Assembly: GCF_030812675.1 (NCBI RefSeq)
Contig: NZ_JAUSTE010000004.1
Coordinates: 62,001-126,000 of the forward strand
From: Sinomonas atrocyanea
GTDB taxonomy: Bacteria; Actinomycetota; Actinomycetes; Actinomycetales; Micrococcaceae
Direction of reading: 5' to 3'
DNA length: 64,000 nucleotides
Below the pieces are notes generated by a model that worked only from the letters and a program-made list of their open reading frames with translations, was not told where the DNA came from and did no database searches. The first letter of the stretch is position 1. Each line of letters starts with the position of its first letter. The position numbers and the translations under genes were made by a program. This document shows positions 26,464 through 36,140 of the stretch, in pieces.

Positions 26464-29322
26464 TCAGACGCGCGGCTTCTCGCGCATCTCGAAGGTCTCG
26501 ATGACGTCCTCGAGCTGGAGGTCGTTGAACGACCCGAGCCCGATACCGCACTCGTAGCCCTCGCGGACCTCGGTCGCGTCGTCCTTGAACCGCTTGAGCG
26601 ACTCGATGCTGAGGCGGTCGCCCACCACGACGCCCTTGCGGAGCACGCGGGCCTTCGCGTTGCGGCGGATGATGCCGCTGCGGACGATCGAGCCGGCGAT
26701 GTTGCCGAACTTGGAGGACTTGAAGATCTCCCGGACCTCGGCGGTGCCGAGCTGGACCTCCTCGTACTCCGGCTTGAGCATGCCCTTGAGCGCGAGCTCG
26801 ATGTCCTCGATCGCCGCGTAGATGACCGAGTAGAAGCGCATGTCCACGCCCTCCCGGTCCGCGAGCTCGGCAACGCGCTCAGCCGGCTTGACGTTGAAGC
26901 CGATGATGATCGCGTTGTCGACCGTGGCGAGGTTGACATCGTTCTGGGTGATCGCGCCGACGCCGCGGTGGATGACGCGGAGCTGGACTTCCTCGCCCAC
27001 ATCGATCTTGAGCAGCGAGTCCTCGAGCGCCTCGACGGCACCGGACACGTCGCCCTTGAGGATGAGGTTGAGGGTGTCGATCTTGCCCTCGGCCACAGCC
27101 TGGTCGAAGTCCTCGAGGCTGATCCGCTTGCGGCGCTTGGCCAGCTGGGCGTTGCGATCGGCGGCCTCGCGCTTCTCGGCGATCTGCCGCGCGGTGCGCT
27201 CGTCCTCGGTCACGAGGAACGTGTCGCCGGCGCGCGGCACCGAGGACAGGCCCAGCACCTGGACCGGCCGGGACGGCAGCGCGGCCTCGACCGCCTCGCC
27301 GTCCTCGTCGAACATGGCCCGGACGCGGCCGTGGGCCGTGCCCGCAACGATGGTGTCGCCGACGTGGAGCGTTCCGGACTGCACGAGGACGGTCGCGACG
27401 GCGCCGCGGCCCTTGTCGAGGTTGGCCTCGATGGCCACGCCGCGGGCATCCTTGTTCGGGTTGGCCCGCAGGTCCAGCGCAGCGTCCGCCGTGAGCAGGA
27501 CCGCCGAGAGCAGGTCGTCGATGTTCAGGTTCTGGCGCGCCGAGACGTCCACGAACATGGTGTCGCCGCCGTACTCCTCGGGGACGAGACCGTACTCGGT
27601 GAGCTGGCCGCGGATCTTCTCCGGGTTGGCGCCCTCCTTGTCGATCTTGTTCACCGCGACCACGATCGGCACACCGGCCGCCTGGGCGTGGTTGAGCGCC
27701 TCGACGGTCTGCGGCATCACGCCGTCGTCCGCGGCCACGACGAGCACCGCGATGTCGGTGACCTGGGCACCACGGGCACGCATGGCGGTGAACGCCTCGT
27801 GGCCCGGGGTGTCGATGAAGGTCAGCTTGCGCTCGCGCCCATCGTGTTCGAAGGCGATCTGGTAGGCACCGATGTGCTGCGTGATCCCGCCGTGCTCGCC
27901 CTCCACCACGTTGGTGTTGCGGATGGCGTCGAGGAGGCGGGTCTTGCCGTGGTCGACGTGGCCCATGACGGTCACGACGGCCGGGCGGGCCTCGAGCTCC
28001 TCGTCGGTCTCCGCCTCGAGCTCTGCCTCGAGGTCGATGTCGAAGGACTCGAGCAGCTCGCGCTCCTCGTCCTCCGGCGAGACGACCTGGATCTTGTAGC
28101 CGAGCTCCTCGCCGAGGACGGAGAAGGTCTCCTCATCCAGGGACTGGGTGGCGGTGGCCATCTCACCGAGGTGGAACAGCACCGTGACGAGCGAGGCGGG
28201 GTTCGCATCGATCTTCTCGGCGAAGTCCGTGATGGACGCGCCGCGGCGCAGGCGCACGATCGTGCTGCCGTCGCCACGGGGCACCGAGACGCCGCCGAGC
28301 GACGGTGCGCTCATCTGCTCCAGTTCCTGGCGCTTGGCACGCTTCGACTTGCGCTGCTTGCCGCGTCCGGCGCCGCCCTTGCCGAAGGCGCCCTGGGTGC
28401 CGCCGCGACCGCGGCCGCCCTTGCCGAAGCCGCCGCCGGCAGGACCGCCGCCGCCGGGACGGCCAGGGCCGCCCGGACCGCGACCGCCGGTGCCCGCAGG
28501 CCGGGCACCCGGCTGGGGGCGCTCGGTGCGCGGGGGCATCATGCCGGGGTTCGGGCGGGGTCCGCCGGTGCCGCCGGGACGCGGGGCACCACCGGGACGG
28601 GGCGCACCGGGACGCGGGGCACCACCCGGACGGGGCGCACCCGGACGGGGCGCACCGGGACGCGGGATGCCGGAGGTGCCGCCGGGGCGCGGCGCCGACG
28701 GACGCGGGCCGCCGGGGCGGTCACCGTCGCGGCCACCGCCGGGACGGGGCATGCCCTGGGAGGACGCGAACGGGTTGTTGCCCGGACGGGGCGCGCGGTC
28801 GCCGTCACGCCCGGGACGCTGCATGCCCTGGGAGGACGAGAACGGGTTGTTGCCCGGGCGCGGGCCGCTGGGACGCGGGCCCGGGGTCGCTCCGCGGCCG
28901 CCGGCCGCGGGACGGGGCGCCGGACGGGCGCCGGGACGCGGGGCTTCGGCGGCGGGACGGGGGGCCTCCGCAGCGGGACGCTCGGCCTCGGGGGCCGGGC
29001 GCTGGCTCGCCGCGGGTGCCTCGGCCTTGGGTGCAGGGGCGGGCGACGGCGCAGCGGCCGGGCGCGGGGACGGCGCCGGACGCGACGGTCCCGGCGTCGG
29101 GGCACCGGCGGACGGACGGGCGGCGGGACGGGCCGGCCTGTCGCTGGCCTTCGCCTTCGCGCCGTCGGCGGGGTAGGCGTCGCGAAGCTTCTTCACGACG
29201 GGCGCCTCGATCGTCGAGGACGCGGAACGCACGAACTCGCCCAGCTCTGCGAGCTTGGCAACGGCGTCCTTAGAGGTGATACCGAGCTCCTTGGCGAGCT
29301 CGTGTACGCGGACCTTGGCCAC
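26464..29322 (-). CDS. infB: Translation initiation factor IF-2
   Basis: IF-2 is the GTPase that brings initiator tRNA to the 30S subunit. The 952-residue protein starts [19 protein letters not shown] (IF2_N). About 300 residues of Pro/Arg/Gly/Ala repeats follow, including two NPFxSSQGMxRPG blocks. A second IF2_N segment lies near 330-380. The G domain has G1 GHVDHGKT near 450, G3 DTPGH and G4 NKID. The beta-barrel and C-terminal domains end in MREKPRV. The GTG has AGGAG 5 nt upstream. Length is normal for actinobacteria, because of the long linker. Confidence 0.98.
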   Translation of the reverse strand: MAKVRVHELAKELGITSKDAVAKLAELGEFVRSASSTIEAPVVKKLRDAYPADGAKAKASDRPARPAARPSAGAPTPGPSRPAPSPRPAAAPSPAPAPKAEAPAASQRPAPEAERPAAEAPRPAAEAPRPGARPAPRPAAGGRGATPGPRPSGPRPGNNPFSSSQGMQRPGRDGDRAPRPGNNPFASSQGMPRPGGGRDGDRPGGPRPSAPRPGGTSGIPRPGAPRPGAPRPGGAPRPGAPRPGGAPRPGGTGGPRPNPGMMPPRTERPQPGARPAGTGGRGPGGPGRPGGGGPAGGGFGKGGRGRGGTQGAFGKGGAGRGKQRKSKRAKRQELEQMSAPSLGGVSVPRGDGSTIVRLRRGASITDFAEKIDANPASLVTVLFHLGEMATATQSLDEETFSVLGEELGYKIQVVSPEDEERELLESFDIDLEAELEAETDEELEARPAVVTVMGHVDHGKTRLLDAIRNTNVVEGEHGGITQHIGAYQIAFEHDGRERKLTFIDTPGHEAFTAMRARGAQVTDIAVLVVAADDGVMPQTVEALNHAQAAGVPIVVAVNKIDKEGANPEKIRGQLTEYGLVPEEYGGDTMFVDVSARQNLNIDDLLSAVLLTADAALDLRANPNKDARGVAIEANLDKGRGAVATVLVQSGTLHVGDTIVAGTAHGRVRAMFDEDGEAVEAALPSRPVQVLGLSSVPRAGDTFLVTEDERTARQIAEKREAADRNAQLAKRRKRISLEDFDQAVAEGKIDTLNLILKGDVSGAVEALEDSLLKIDVGEEVQLRVIHRGVGAITQNDVNLATVDNAIIIGFNVKPAERVAELADREGVDMRFYSVIYAAIEDIELALKGMLKPEYEEVQLGTAEVREIFKSSKFGNIAGSIVRSGIIRRNAKARVLRKGVVVGDRLSIESLKRFKDDATEVREGYECGIGLGSFNDLQLEDVIETFEMREKPRV
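28560..28990 (-). repeat. in-frame [10 protein letters not shown] repeats in infB
   Basis: The infB linker is built from iterated G-A-P-R-P-G units, with two near-identical blocks around 28751-28780 and 28823-28853. At DNA level these are short GGGxCGxGGxGC direct repeats. Length variation between strains would be expected. Confidence 0.7.
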
Positions 29323-29478
29323 ATTTCTCCTGTCTCGGTCCGCGCCGAGCCAGGCACGGACCGTCTACTGCTTGCTGCAGGCTCCCTCTGCACCGGTGTG
29401 CATCAGGAAGCCCTCGGCGGTGCGCAACGAGAAGTTCATTGCTACGCACTCATCGGTCGGGGACTCATCGGGTGTCCA

Positions 29479-29799
29479 TCAGATTTCTGACCCGCTTTCA
29501 GCTTGGACGGTGTCCGGCCCGGCGGCAGCCGAGACGGAGGACCTGAAGAAGTCGTCGACGCCGCTGATGTCCACCGGGCCCCGGAAGGCTCGGTGGAACG
29601 CGCGCCGCCTGACGGCTTGCTTCAGGCATGCCTGGTCGGGATGCAGCCACGCGCCGCGACCGGGCAGCCGGCGGCGGGGGTCCGCGACGACGCGCTGGGC
29701 GTCTCCACGGTCCATCACCAGCCGGAGCAGTTCCGACCGGGCTGCCGTCCGGCGGCAGCCGATGCAGGTGCGCAGAGGCTGGGCGGTTGTCCGTTCCAT
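29479..29799 (-). CDS. ylxR: YlxR-family RNA-binding protein
   Basis: The 106-residue protein belongs to the YlxR (DUF448) family. It has RTCIGCRRTAARSELLRLV at residues 10-28 and GRGAWLH near 47, with basic residues all along for nucleic acid binding. In other bacteria YlxR acts as a nucleoid-associated or RNase P-related factor; the role here is inferred from family only. It lies between nusA and infB, its classic site. A short Ser/Ala tail follows the domain. Confidence 0.92.
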   Translation of the reverse strand: MERTTAQPLRTCIGCRRTAARSELLRLVMDRGDAQRVVADPRRRLPGRGAWLHPDQACLKQAVRRRAFHRAFRGPVDISGVDDFFRSSVSAAAGPDTVQAESGSEI

Positions 29800-29936
29800 C
29801 CTTGCTCTCCCACATCGAAGGGGCCGAGCTCCCGAGCTGCCTGCCCGGTGCCCTGCCCTGCCGCCGGGCACAGGCCCGGACCTATCTATTCTAGACCCTT
29901 CGGACCCGGATCCCGGAATGCCTCGGCCCCGACGCC

Positions 29937-30905
29937 TCAGGCCTGGGCGTCCGAGCCGATGTCGATCCGCCAGCCGGTCAGCTTCGCGGCGAGGCGGGCG
30001 TTCTGGCCCTCCTTGCCGATCGCGAGCGAGAGCTGGTAGTCAGGGACGAGGACCCGCGCCGAGCGCGTGGCGTCGTCGACGATCGACACGCTCGTGACCT
30101 TCGAGGGCGAGAGGGCGTTCGCGATGAACGTCGCCGGGTCGTCGCTGTAGTCGACGATGTCGATCTTCTCGTCGTTCAGCTCCGTCATGACGGCGCGCAC
30201 CCGCGACCCCATCTCGCCGATGCAGGCGCCCTTGGCGTTGACGCCGGGGACGAGCGCGCGCACGGCGATCTTGGTGCGGTGACCGGCCTCGCGGGCGATC
30301 GCCACGATCTCGACGCTGCGGTCGGCGATCTCGGGAACCTCCAGCTCGAACAGCTTCTTGACCAGACCGGGGTGGGAGCGCGAGAGCGTGATCGAGGGAC
30401 CCTTGAGGCCGCGATGCACGTCCACGACGTAGGCGCGGATGCGGGCCCCGTGCAGGTACTTCTCCCCCGGCACCTGCTCGGGGGGAGGCAGGACGGCCTC
30501 GATGGTGCCGAGGCTGACCTGGACCATGTTCGGGTTGTGGCCCTGCTGGATGAGGCCCGCGATGAGCTCGCCCTCGCGGCCCTTGAACTCGCCCAGGACG
30601 TTGTCGTCCTCCACGTCGCGCAGCCGCTGGAGGATCACCTGGCGGGCCGTCGTGGCGGCGATGCGGCCGAAGCCCTCCGGGGTGTCGTCGAACTCGCCGA
30701 CGGCGTTGCCCTCGTCGTCGAGCTCGGTGGCCCAGATGGTCACGTGGCCGCTCCGGCGGTCCACCTCCGCCCGGGCCGTCTCGATCGCGCCCGGCGACTT
30801 GTGGTAGGCGAGCAGGAGGGCCTGCTCGATCGTCGGGATGAGCTTCTCCACGGGGATGTCCCGCTCACGCTCCAGCAGGCGGAGCGCGCTCATGTCGATG
30901 TCCAC
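29937..30905 (-). CDS. nusA: Transcription termination/antitermination protein NusA
   Basis: NusA binds RNA polymerase and nascent RNA and modulates pausing and termination. The 322-residue protein has the NusA N-domain ([19 protein letters not shown]), an S1 domain near 110-180 and two KH domains ([21 protein letters not shown] near 220; [20 protein letters not shown] near 300). It lacks the C-terminal acidic repeats of proteobacterial NusA, as is normal in actinobacteria. The GTG shares one base with the rimP stop (TAGTG). An ATG at 30893 is the alternative start. Confidence 0.97.
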   Translation of the reverse strand: MDIDMSALRLLERERDIPVEKLIPTIEQALLLAYHKSPGAIETARAEVDRRSGHVTIWATELDDEGNAVGEFDDTPEGFGRIAATTARQVILQRLRDVEDDNVLGEFKGREGELIAGLIQQGHNPNMVQVSLGTIEAVLPPPEQVPGEKYLHGARIRAYVVDVHRGLKGPSITLSRSHPGLVKKLFELEVPEIADRSVEIVAIAREAGHRTKIAVRALVPGVNAKGACIGEMGSRVRAVMTELNDEKIDIVDYSDDPATFIANALSPSKVTSVSIVDDATRSARVLVPDYQLSLAIGKEGQNARLAAKLTGWRIDIGSDAQA

Positions 30906-31534
30906 TAGGCCTCCTCGGTCTCGTCGGTGTCGTCGTTCTCGGGCCCGTCCGCGGCGGGGCCCAGGTCGGCATCCTCGAGGTGCGAGAACTCGACCTCGAC
31001 CTTGCCGCTGCGGATGGCGTCAAAGGCCAGCTCGAGCGGGGCACCCGGCTTCGGCTTGACGCCCTTCTTGGCGGGGAGGTCCGGGACGAGGACGATGCCG
31101 TCCTCGGTCACCTCGCGCAGGCGGCCCGTGACGTTCTCCTCGCCGATGACGTTGACCCTGACGAGCCGGCCGACGGCCCGGCGCCAGTGGCGCAGCTGGG
31201 TGAGGGGACGCGAGACGCCCGGGGAGGAGACCTCGAGGTCGTACGGCCGGGTGTCCGCTGCGGGGTCCGCGTCGAGGGCGTCGGAGAGCTCGCGGGAGAG
31301 CTCGGCGATGACGTCGAGGCCCACCCCGCCGGTCTGGTCGTCCTGCAGGTCGACGACCACGCCCACCGTCCGGTGGTTCCCGGCGGCCTTGACGGAGACG
31401 CCCTCGAGGACCAGCTGGCGTGCCTGCACGATGGGCTCGAGCAGCGCGTGGAGACGGGCTTCCTCCCCACCCGCCTGCGGATCCTGCCCTGCCGGCGTCG
31501 GGGCGCCCCGCGAGGGCAGATCGGGCTCGGACAT
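30905..31534 (-). CDS. rimP: Ribosome maturation factor RimP
   Basis: RimP is needed for 30S subunit maturation. The 209-residue protein has RimP_N features ([33 protein letters not shown]), the signature [14 protein letters not shown] near 100 and the SH3-like C-domain ([16 protein letters not shown]). It ends in a long acidic tail of about 25 residues ([15 protein letters not shown]). AGGAGG lies about 8 nt before the ATG. It is the first gene of the rimP-nusA-ylxR unit. A TAGGCT hexamer at 31569-31574 may be its -10. Confidence 0.96.
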   Translation of the reverse strand: MSEPDLPSRGAPTPAGQDPQAGGEEARLHALLEPIVQARQLVLEGVSVKAAGNHRTVGVVVDLQDDQTGGVGLDVIAELSRELSDALDADPAADTRPYDLEVSSPGVSRPLTQLRHWRRAVGRLVRVNVIGEENVTGRLREVTEDGIVLVPDLPAKKGVKPKPGAPLELAFDAIRSGKVEVEFSHLEDADLGPAADGPENDDTDETEEA

Positions 31535-31568
31535 GGGGGTCCGCCTCCTTTTGCTCAGTTGTCCTCCT

Positions 31569-31574
31569 AGCCTA
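31569..31574 (-). promoter_or_regulatory. possible -10 of the rimP-nusA operon
   Basis: TAGGCT on the minus strand lies 34 nt before the rimP ATG, allowing a leader of about 28 nt with an AGGAGG ribosome site. I see no clear -35. Confidence 0.4.
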
Positions 31575-31629
31575 TCTGCTCGGCGCCCCGCCGCGTGACC
31601 GGGCCCGGACGCGTGGCATCATCGAGACC

Positions 31630-32913
31630 GTGAAATCCACCACTGCGCCCCAGGGCCCGTCCGCGCGCCGACGGGGAAGCAGGAGCCGCCGGACGGTGCC
31701 GCCATGGGCCTGGGCCGCCGTCCTGGTCCTCGCCCTCGCCGTCGGAGCGGGCGGCGCCCTGCTGGCCGCGCCGGGGCCGCCGGCAAGGGTGCCCTCCGCC
31801 AACGAGGCTGCGCTGGTGCGGGCGCACGACGGCGCCGCGCGCCTCGCTGCTGCAGCCCGTCGGGTCGCGTCCGGGGGGCAGGACGGCACCCCGTCGGCGG
31901 CCGCCGCCCCCACCCCGCCCGCCGCGGCCCCCGCTCCCGTCCGGCAGGCCGCCGGGGGAATCGCAGAGGTGCTCGATCTCCAGGCCCGGGTCCTGGGCGC
32001 GTCGGCGCCGGAGGCAGCGGGGACATCGGGTGCAACGGCAGCGGCAACGCCGACCGCGACGGCCCCGGGCTCCGCCGTGGTCTCCCCTGCGGCCCTCACC
32101 GCGCAGCTCTCGGGAAGCGCCGCCGCGCTGCGCGGGGACCTTGCCGGGGTCGACGGGCCGACGGCGTCGCTCCTGGCCGCGGTTGCGGCCGGCCAGCAGC
32201 TCCAGTCCGAGCGCCTCGGCGCGGCCACCGGCGTCCCATCCCCTGACGCGGCCGCAGCACCGTCCTCCTCGGCGTCCCCGGCGGCGAGCACGTGCCCGCC
32301 GGCGTCCGGCCCCTCCGGCGCCGGCACAGCGGGAGGTGCGCCCACGCCGTCGTCCACGGCGGCGTCCAGCGGTTCCCGGTCCCCCGCTGCGACGGCGCCG
32401 GCGGCGCGCGGACCGGCCGCGGGGCTTGCTGCCGTCCAGTCCGCGGAGGAGGCTGCGGTCTGGACCTATACGGTCCTCGCGGCGCGCGCCGGCGCCGCGG
32501 AGCGGCCGGGCCTCCTCGCGGCCGTCGGAGTGCACCGCGCGCAGCTCGACGCGCTCGAAGAGGCCGCCGGGGCAGCGTGCGTGGCCCTCCCGGCGGCGCA
32601 GGCCGGCTTCGCGCTCCCCGCGGATGCCGGCAGCCCGGCTCAGGTGGCCGCCCTGGAAACCTCGGCGACCTCCGCATGGTCGGACCTCGTCGGCGTCGTG
32701 GCGGTCCGGACCCGGTCGGCGGCCGCCGATGGCCTCGAACGGGCGGCCCGGCGCGCCGCCGCGGCCGGGGCGCTCGGCTCCCCTGCCGCCTCCGCCTTCC
32801 CGGGCCACCGCGCCGCCCAGTCTGCCGCCCAGTCTGCTGCGGCCTCCCCCGCCGCGGCGTCCCCGGCGTCCCCCACCGCCGCCTCCGGGCCCCGGGTGGG
32901 CGACGCGCCGTAA
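31630..32913 (+). CDS. Exported DUF4439/ferritin-like protein
   Basis: The 427-residue protein begins with a basic stretch and one hydrophobic helix (WAWAAVLVLALAVGAGGALLAAP) but no lipobox. The middle is Ala/Pro/Ser/Thr-rich low complexity. The region around residue 275-410 resembles the DUF4439 ferritin-like fold: LAAVQSAEEAAVWTYTVLAA, then VGVHRAQLDALEEA, then WSDLVGVVAVRTRSAA. Start is GTG 31630. It is divergent from rimP and 52 nt upstream of the VIT-family transporter gene. Metal binding is suggested by family and neighbour but not shown. Confidence 0.7.
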   Translation: MKSTTAPQGPSARRRGSRSRRTVPPWAWAAVLVLALAVGAGGALLAAPGPPARVPSANEAALVRAHDGAARLAAAARRVASGGQDGTPSAAAAPTPPAAAPAPVRQAAGGIAEVLDLQARVLGASAPEAAGTSGATAAATPTATAPGSAVVSPAALTAQLSGSAAALRGDLAGVDGPTASLLAAVAAGQQLQSERLGAATGVPSPDAAAAPSSSASPAASTCPPASGPSGAGTAGGAPTPSSTAASSGSRSPAATAPAARGPAAGLAAVQSAEEAAVWTYTVLAARAGAAERPGLLAAVGVHRAQLDALEEAAGAACVALPAAQAGFALPADAGSPAQVAALETSATSAWSDLVGVVAVRTRSAAADGLERAARRAAAAGALGSPAASAFPGHRAAQSAAQSAAASPAAASPASPTAASGPRVGDAP

Positions 32914-32965
32914 GGAAAGCCTTCTCTCGCTGGAAGGCCGGGGCCGCCGGTGTCACAGTGGTGCC

Positions 32966-33685
32966 ATGAGCAGCGACACCCAACTCCACCCCGAGCCCCA
33001 GGGCACTGACCTCGCGGCGAAGCTCAACTGGCTCCGCGCCGGCGTGCTCGGCGCGAACGACGGCATCGTCTCCGTCGCCGCCGTCGTCGTCGGCGTTGCC
33101 GGCGTCACCACGGAGAACGGCCCGATCCTCGCAGCCGGCATGGCCGCCGTGGTCGGCGGGGCCATCTCGATGGCGCTCGGCGAGTACGTCTCGGTCAGCA
33201 GCCAGAGCGACAGCCAGAAGTCCCTCATCGCCAAGGAGACCGCCGAGCTGAGGGACCAGCCGGAGGAGGAGTTCGCCGAACTCGTCTCCCTCTACCGGCA
33301 CAAGGGCCTCTCCGAACAGACGGCCACGACGGTGGCCAGGGAGCTCACGGCCAAGGACGCCCTCCGCGCCCACCTCGACATCGAGCTCGGCATCGACCCG
33401 GATGAGATCGTCAGCCCCTGGCACGCCGCCCTGGCCTCGGCCATCGCCTTCCTCGCCGGCGCCGTGCTGCCCATGCTGACCATCCTGCTGGCGCCTCCTG
33501 CGCTGCGCGTGCCGCTGACGTTCGTGGTCGTCTTGGTCGCCCTCGCGGTCACGGGCTGGGTCGGCGCGTGGATCGGCGGCGGCTCGCGCTCGCGCGCGTC
33601 CACCCGGGTGGTGATCGGCGGGGCGATCGCCCTCGCTGCCACTTTCGGGCTCGGCAGTCTGCTGGGAACCACCGGCATCGCATGA
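32966..33685 (+). CDS. VIT1/CCC1-family Fe2+/Mn2+ transporter
   Basis: This 239-residue membrane protein has the CCC1/VIT opening LNWLRAGVLGANDGIVSVAAVVVGVAG and the AAGMAAVVGGAISMALGEYVSVSSQ signature (TM2 plus metal-facing Met/Gly/Glu). A cytoplasmic helical domain holds acidic metal-binding candidates (EEEFAELVSLYRHKGLS, DIELGIDPDEI), and three C-terminal membrane helices follow. It probably moves iron or manganese across the membrane. The ferritin-like gene lies upstream, and the stop overlaps the kinase gene as ATGA. Confidence 0.92.
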   Translation: MSSDTQLHPEPQGTDLAAKLNWLRAGVLGANDGIVSVAAVVVGVAGVTTENGPILAAGMAAVVGGAISMALGEYVSVSSQSDSQKSLIAKETAELRDQPEEEFAELVSLYRHKGLSEQTATTVARELTAKDALRAHLDIELGIDPDEIVSPWHAALASAIAFLAGAVLPMLTILLAPPALRVPLTFVVVLVALAVTGWVGAWIGGGSRSRASTRVVIGGAIALAATFGLGSLLGTTGIA

Positions 33686-34689
33686 CGCCCTCCGGAATCA
33701 TTCCGGAGGCGCTGCTCGCACGCTGCCGGCGCAGCGCCGGAGGCCGGGCATGGCTTGAGGCCGTGCCCGGCCTCCTTGCTGCCCGGCTCGCGGCATGGAA
33801 TCTGACCCTCGACCTGCCCCCGGGAGGCGCCGCGCACGCCGGGATGTGGGCCATCGTGGTCCCCGTCCGTCGCGGCGGCGAACGGCTTGCCCTCAAGCTC
33901 TCCCGGCCGTTCCCCGAGACCGCATCGGAGGCACCCGCCCTGCGGCTCTGGGACGGGCGCGGCGCGGTGCGCCTGCTCGAGGACGACCCTGCCTCCTCCG
34001 CGCTCCTGCTCGAGCGGCTCGACGCGGGCCGGCGCCTGCAGGACGCGCCGTTCCCCGAGGCCGCGAGGGTGTGGGGCGCCCTCGTGCGCGAGCTCTCGAT
34101 CGCCCCGGACGAGCGGCCCGGCTGGGGCCGGTTCGAGCGCATCGACGCCGTGGCCGAGCGCTGGAGCGACGAGCTGCCCGAACGCTGGGAGCGTCTGGGC
34201 CGCCCGTTCCCGCGATGGCTGCTGGAAGCCGGCCTCGACGTGGCGGCCACCCGCGGCGCGGTGGGCCGGCGGGGCGGCCGGGACGTCCTCGTGCACACCG
34301 ACCTGCACGGCATGAACGTGCTCGCGGCGCCCGGGGCCGTGGCGCACGACGGCGGTCCCTCCTTCCGCGCGATCGATCCGCAGGCGTCGGTCGGCGAGGC
34401 CGAGTTCGCGGTGGCCCCGATGCTCTGGAACCGCCTCCCCGAGCTGGCCGGGCCGGACGCTCCCGCCGCCCTCCTCGAGCGCTGCGCGCTGCTGGCCCGC
34501 GAGGGCAGGCTGGACGCGGAGGCCGCCCGGGCGTGGGCGGTGCTGCGCGAGGTCGAGAACGCGCTCTGGTACGCGGAGCGGCCCCGGCACGAGGGCGAGC
34601 TTGCGCGCTCCCTCTGGGTCGCGAGTTCGCTGTGCTCGCGGCCGCTGCCCGGGCTCCCGGCGGTCGAGGACCTCGAGCGCCTCGACTGA
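33682..34689 (+). CDS. Aminoglycoside/hydroxyurea phosphotransferase family protein
   Basis: This 335-residue kinase-like protein fits the streptomycin 6-phosphotransferase (APH(6), PF04655) group. It has LALKLSRPFPETASEAPALRLW (ATP-lysine region), LLLERLDAGRRL, the Brenner-type catalytic HTDLHGMNVL (H-x-D-x4-N) near 210 and the metal-binding IDPQASVGEAEF near 232. Family members inactivate streptomycin, but chromosomal homologues are common and often of unknown substrate, so resistance should not be assumed. The ATG overlaps the transporter stop. It is convergent with the decarboxylase gene, with one base between stops. Confidence 0.85.
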   Translation: MTPSGIIPEALLARCRRSAGGRAWLEAVPGLLAARLAAWNLTLDLPPGGAAHAGMWAIVVPVRRGGERLALKLSRPFPETASEAPALRLWDGRGAVRLLEDDPASSALLLERLDAGRRLQDAPFPEAARVWGALVRELSIAPDERPGWGRFERIDAVAERWSDELPERWERLGRPFPRWLLEAGLDVAATRGAVGRRGGRDVLVHTDLHGMNVLAAPGAVAHDGGPSFRAIDPQASVGEAEFAVAPMLWNRLPELAGPDAPAALLERCALLAREGRLDAEAARAWAVLREVENALWYAERPRHEGELARSLWVASSLCSRPLPGLPAVEDLERLD

Positions 34690-34690
34690 T

Positions 34691-36088
34691 TCAGAGGCCC
34701 TCGGTGGCCGCGAGCGCGTCGCGGACGGCGCCCACGGAGGCCTCGACGTCCTCGGGGCCGGAGGACCAGTTCGCCACGGAGATGCGCAGCACCGACCGGC
34801 CACGCCAGCGCGAGCCGCTCATCCAGGCCCGCCCGTCCTCCGCCAGGAAGGCCGCGACGGCCTCCGTCCGCGCGTCGGAACCGAACGCCAGGCATACCTG
34901 GCTGAACACCACGTCGTTGAGCACCTCGGCGTCAGGGAGCTGCCCGATGCGCCGCGCGAGCTGCTGGGCATGGTCCACGAGGCCCTCGATGAGGGATTCC
35001 ACGCCGCTGCGGCCGAGCGAGCGGAGCACTGCCCACACCGGCATCCCGCGGGCCCGGCGGGAGAGCTCCGGGACCTTCTCGAGGGGGTCGCCGGGCCCGT
35101 GGTCGCCGTGCGGATCGTGGACGAGGTAGTCGGCATGCATGCCGAGGGCCGTGCGCAGGGCCGGGACGTCGCGGCAGACGACGATCCCGCAGTCGTACGG
35201 AACGTTGAGGTTCTTGTGCGCATCCGTGCCCCACGAGTCCGCGGCGTCCATGCCGCGCACGAGCGGACGGGTCGCACCGGCCGCGGCAGCCCACAGCCCG
35301 AAGGCCCCGTCGACGTGGACCCACGCCCCGTGCTCCCGGGCGGCGGTTATGGCCTCGGCGAAGGGGTCGAACGCGCCGGAGTGGATGTTGCCCGCCTGCA
35401 GCACCACGATGGCCGGGCCCGTCCCGGCCTCGAGCGCACGGCCGAGGGCTTCTGGACGCATCCTGCCCTGGCTGTCCGCCGCCACGGCCTCTGGGGCGCC
35501 GAGGCCCAGCAGCCGCAGCGCCATGTCCACCGTGTCGTGGCGCTCGGCGCCGACGAGCACGCGCACGCGCGGTGCGCCGGAGAGGCCCCGCTGGTTGACG
35601 TCCCAGCCGGCGCGTTCGAGCACCCGCCAGCGCGCCGCGGCGAGCCCGGAGAAGTTGGCCATGCTCGCGCCGGTGGCGAAGCCGACGTCCGCGCCTGCGG
35701 GCAGCCCGAGCAGGTCGATGATCCAGCGGCCGGCGGCCTCCTCGGCCGCGGCCGCCGCGGGCGTGGCGAACCTCAGGCCGGCGTTCTGGTCCCACGCCGA
35801 CACGAGCCAATCGGCGGCGAGGCCGGCGGGCAGGGTGCCCCCGATCACCCACCCGTAGAAGCGCCCGGAGCCCATCGCCATGAGCCCGGGCTCGGCCAGC
35901 CCGGCCAGCAGGTCCACCGTCTCGGCGGCATCGAGGCCGGTCTCGGGCAGGGCGCCGCCGAACGCCTCGGCGGCCTCATCCGCGCTCGCCCGCGGGCCGA
36001 CGTCCCGGGAGGGGACACTGCCCAGCCAGCGCCGGGCATGGTGGTCGGCGCGGGCGAGCGCCTCGGAGTAGTCCTCGGGGCGGAGCAT
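34691..36088 (-). CDS. Group II PLP-dependent decarboxylase
   Basis: This 465-residue fold-type I PLP enzyme resembles aromatic-L-amino-acid / 2,4-diaminobutyrate / glutamate decarboxylases. It has FATGASMANFSGLAAARW (cofactor phosphate region, near 145), HVDGAFGLWAAA (Asp to the pyridine nitrogen, near 250) and the Schiff-base lysine motif SWGTDAHKNLNVP (near 280). The substrate cannot be told from sequence. The start lies 6 nt after TAGCAT without a ribosome site, so it is predicted leaderless. Confidence 0.88.
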   Translation of the reverse strand: MLRPEDYSEALARADHHARRWLGSVPSRDVGPRASADEAAEAFGGALPETGLDAAETVDLLAGLAEPGLMAMGSGRFYGWVIGGTLPAGLAADWLVSAWDQNAGLRFATPAAAAAEEAAGRWIIDLLGLPAGADVGFATGASMANFSGLAAARWRVLERAGWDVNQRGLSGAPRVRVLVGAERHDTVDMALRLLGLGAPEAVAADSQGRMRPEALGRALEAGTGPAIVVLQAGNIHSGAFDPFAEAITAAREHGAWVHVDGAFGLWAAAAGATRPLVRGMDAADSWGTDAHKNLNVPYDCGIVVCRDVPALRTALGMHADYLVHDPHGDHGPGDPLEKVPELSRRARGMPVWAVLRSLGRSGVESLIEGLVDHAQQLARRIGQLPDAEVLNDVVFSQVCLAFGSDARTEAVAAFLAEDGRAWMSGSRWRGRSVLRISVANWSSGPEDVEASVGAVRDALAATEGL

Positions 36089-36094
36089 GGCGTG

Positions 36095-36100
36095 ATGCTA
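36095..36100 (-). promoter_or_regulatory. -10 hexamer of leaderless PLP decarboxylase gene
   Basis: TAGCAT on the minus strand ends 6 nt before ATG 36088. No Shine-Dalgarno sequence is present. The gap to the TSUP gene is 52 nt. Confidence 0.55.
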
Positions 36101-36140
36101 CGCCGCGCGGCGGCGGCCCGACAGGTGCGGCCCGGTGGCC

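Noticed and set aside
25570-29490. 1306-codon plus-strand frame opposite infB
   Set aside because: It crosses the poly-C tract and has no recognisable domain; infB is certain.
33682-34689. Acquired antibiotic-resistance gene
   Set aside because: Codon use and G+C match the neighbours, it is coupled to the VIT gene, and there is no mobile element. A chromosomal kinase of unknown substrate is more likely.
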